Shown: one piece after another, positions 49,598 to 51,164 of the stretch | How the letters are laid out: each line of letters begins with the position of its first letter | How positions within the stretch are numbered: position 1 is the stretch's first letter | Assembly: GCA_024698885.1 (NCBI GenBank) | Contig: JAILQQ010000260.1 | Coordinates: forward strand, 1-51,164 | DNA: 51,164 bases | Direction: 5' to 3' | Origin: Lachnospiraceae bacterium | Lineage (GTDB): Bacteria; Bacillota; Clostridia; Lachnospirales; Lachnospiraceae | The notes under the pieces: model-generated | What the model was told of the DNA's origin: nothing | Database searches by the model: none | The model's input: only the letters and a program-made list of their open reading frames with translations | Program-made: the position numbers and the translations under genes

Positions 49598-50548
49598 ATG
49601 ATAAAATGTGCTATCGTAGTTCCCTGTTATAATGAAGAAGCGGTCCTGCCGGTTACGGTGGAAAAGCTGGACGGACTGTTACAGGATCTGATCGGTAAAA
49701 AGAAATTAACGCCGGACAGCTTTGTCATATATGTGGATGACGGAAGCCGGGACGATACCTGGAAACTGATCGAGCGCTTTCATGACGAGAAACCCCTTGT
49801 GGACGGACTGAAGCTTGCCGGCAACGTGGGGCATCAGAACGCGTTGCTTGCCGGCCTGCTCACAGTGCTCGACAGCGGGATTGATGCTGCCGTATCGATC
49901 GATGCCGATCTGCAGGATGATATCGCCGTGATCGAGGAAATGGTGGATCAGTTTATCGGTGGAACCGATATCGTTTACGGTGTCCGTTCCGGCCGTAAAA
50001 CCGATACCTTCTTTAAGCGTGCGACGGCCCAGGGCTTTTACAGGGTCATGCATCTGATGGGGGCAAAAAGTGTATACAATCACGCGGATTTCCGGCTTAT
50101 GAGCAGACGGGCCATAGAAGCCCTGTCGGAATATAAGGAGCGGAATCTCTTTTTGCGCGGCATTATTCCGATGATCGGATTTAAGACCGGCTGCGTTTAT
50201 TATGAGCGGAAGGAACGGATGGCCGGAGAATCCAAATATCCGGTCAGAAAGATGATGTCCTTCGCCTTTGACGGTATCACCTCCTTCAGCACGAAGCCGA
50301 TGACCTTTATCATGGATATCGGTCTTATTATGATCGTGATCGCGCTGCTTGCGGCCATTTACAGCCTGCATTCCTATCTGGTCGGCGATGTGGTCAGAGG
50401 CTGGACGACCCTGATCCTGTCCCTCTGGTTTATCGGCGGGATGTTAATGTTTTCTCTGGGATTAGTTGGGCAGTATATCGGAAAGATCTACCTTGAGGTA
50501 AAGGAACGGCCGCGGTATATCATAGAAAAAAGGCTGACGAATGAATAA
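49598..50548 (+). CDS. GtrB-like polyprenyl-phosphate glycosyltransferase
   Basis: The protein (316 residues from ATG 49598) has a cytoplasmic GT2 domain with VPCYNEE (about 8-14), DDGSRDD (about 48-54) and the metal site DADLQDD (about 100-106), then two membrane helices (about 228-252 and 262-286) in the GtrB/CsbB arrangement. It should load a hexose onto undecaprenyl phosphate for a surface-glycan transferase. A TTG at 49589 is another possible start. No good ribosome site stands before 49598; a mini-frame ends 5 nt upstream and may give coupling. The next gene starts inside its last codons. Confidence 0.9.
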   Translation: MIKCAIVVPCYNEEAVLPVTVEKLDGLLQDLIGKKKLTPDSFVIYVDDGSRDDTWKLIERFHDEKPLVDGLKLAGNVGHQNALLAGLLTVLDSGIDAAVSIDADLQDDIAVIEEMVDQFIGGTDIVYGVRSGRKTDTFFKRATAQGFYRVMHLMGAKSVYNHADFRLMSRRAIEALSEYKERNLFLRGIIPMIGFKTGCVYYERKERMAGESKYPVRKMMSFAFDGITSFSTKPMTFIMDIGLIMIVIALLAAIYSLHSYLVGDVVRGWTTLILSLWFIGGMLMFSLGLVGQYIGKIYLEVKERPRYIIEKRLTNE

Positions 50549-51164
50549 AGACGGTTACGAAGGAAAATTACTTCATGATATCGGCATCAGCATTACGTTA
50601 GCGGTGCTGTTTGCGTGCGCCCTGATGTTAGCGCTCACGGACGACGAGCTGTTCACCGAAAATCTTGTGATGTCCATTGCCGCGTTTATCACGGCACTGC
50701 TAGCCTATCTGCAGTTTGTGACATTAGCGATCGTTTTGGCCAGTGTTGCATCCGTGACCTATATCGGTATCAAGCTCTTCCTGCTTGTCTCCGCGGGAAA
50801 CAGTATTGAACCGTCCTGCTTTTTATGGCTGGTTCTGCCGGGACTCGTTGTGGTGGGCGGTGTTCTTTATGTGAAGGGACAGAAAAAGCTGCAGACGGAG
50901 AACGCGCTGTTAAAACGTCAGGTAGAGGAGCTTGTCATGATCGACCCGCTGACAAATCTGTATAATCTGCGCAGTATGTTCATGGATATGCAGACGCAGG
51001 TTTCCTTTGCGGAAAGAAATAACCAGCCGATCTCCTTAATGGTCATTAAGCTGAAATATCCGGCGGAGTTAAAACGGGCGCTGACGCAGGAACAGTATGA
51101 GAAAACCCTGATCAGGGTCTCCAAATACGTGGTGGATACCGTACGTCTGGAGGACCGGGTCTAT
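50541..51164 (+). CDS. Membrane protein with degenerate GGDEF-like domain (partial)
   Basis: The gene runs off the window; 208 residues are visible. The N-terminal part has three or four membrane helices (about 15-32, 42-62, 64-82 and 92-111), followed by a short coiled coil and a GGDEF-like start, MIDPLTNLYNLRSMF (about 133-147). The first metal-binding Asp of a cyclase (usual form hhDID) is missing, as the strand reads LMVIKLKY, and no NDxxGHxxGD motif follows. The GGDEF signature itself lies beyond the end. It is probably a c-di-GMP-related sensor or an inactive relative. It overlaps the GtrB-like gene by 8 bp. Confidence 0.7.
   Translation, partial: MNKDGYEGKLLHDIGISITLAVLFACALMLALTDDELFTENLVMSIAAFITALLAYLQFVTLAIVLASVASVTYIGIKLFLLVSAGNSIEPSCFLWLVLPGLVVVGGVLYVKGQKKLQTENALLKRQVEELVMIDPLTNLYNLRSMFMDMQTQVSFAERNNQPISLMVIKLKYPAELKRALTQEQYEKTLIRVSKYVVDTVRLEDRVY

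Overview
The window looks like a stretch of chromosome from a Gram-positive anaerobe of the Clostridia, most likely Lachnospiraceae. Evidence: a YaaR-HolB-RicT-TrmN6-RsmI-MetG block in the Bacillus/Clostridium order; a SAM-I riboswitch in front of metK; HPr kinase, RapZ, WhiA and a Crh-like HPr in one operon; a UPF0397 ECF transporter protein; and DUF4867, DUF624, DUF1002 and DUF1846 proteins typical of this group. Gene density is high. I see no phage, complete insertion sequence, CRISPR array or rRNA. One tRNA (Lys, CUU) is present. Taxonomic placement is inference from gene content.

Layout. 1-2242 (minus): a barnase-type secreted RNase coupled to murG, then DUF4867. 2401-4534 (plus): a membrane-anchored alpha/beta hydrolase and mutY. 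4540-14156 (minus): DUF624, GNAT, DUF1002, then the translation/replication block metG-rsmI-trmN6-ricT-holB-yaaR-guanylate-kinase-like-DUF308. 14213-17790 (minus): a surface-glycan set (GT-C membrane glycosyltransferase, DPM1-like GT2, UDP-galactopyranose-mutase-like flavoprotein), divergent from tRNA-Lys. 18301-24576 (minus): a zinc-protease-like lipoprotein with a CW_7 wall-binding tail, then a large TPR/acidic/AAA-like protein coupled to glgB. 24971-27138: a propeller-like lipoprotein facing a broken ECF transporter locus. 27243-34775 (minus): riboswitch-metK-dnaE-pfkA-TrmH-proC. 34919-40041: DUF1846, a sugar nucleotidyltransferase, an SGNH-like membrane protein and a convergent MBOAT acyltransferase. 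40357-49295 (plus): ftsH-uvrC-hprK-glk-murB-rapZ-whiA-crh. 49598-51164 (plus): a GtrB-like glycosyltransferase and a truncated, apparently degenerate GGDEF protein.

The most interesting non-coding content is two families of small repeats. One is an approximately 85-bp composite of three consecutive hairpins found at twelve loci, whole or partial; all three stems show compensatory base changes between copies, and several copies supply the stop codon or last codons of the neighbouring gene. The other is a MITE-like family with termini GTAnnTGTTCAG; two of its three copies have 7-8 bp target-site duplications, and the smallest copy is only 39 bp and has recoded the end of a glycosyltransferase gene.

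Other points of interest: two genes whose consensus promoter ends exactly 7 nt before the start codon (probable leaderless mRNAs), palindromic operator-like sites over the protease-lipoprotein promoter, a S-box riboswitch that heads a run containing dnaE and pfkA, and an apparent deletion that removed the ATPase gene(s) and half of EcfT from an ECF transporter locus.
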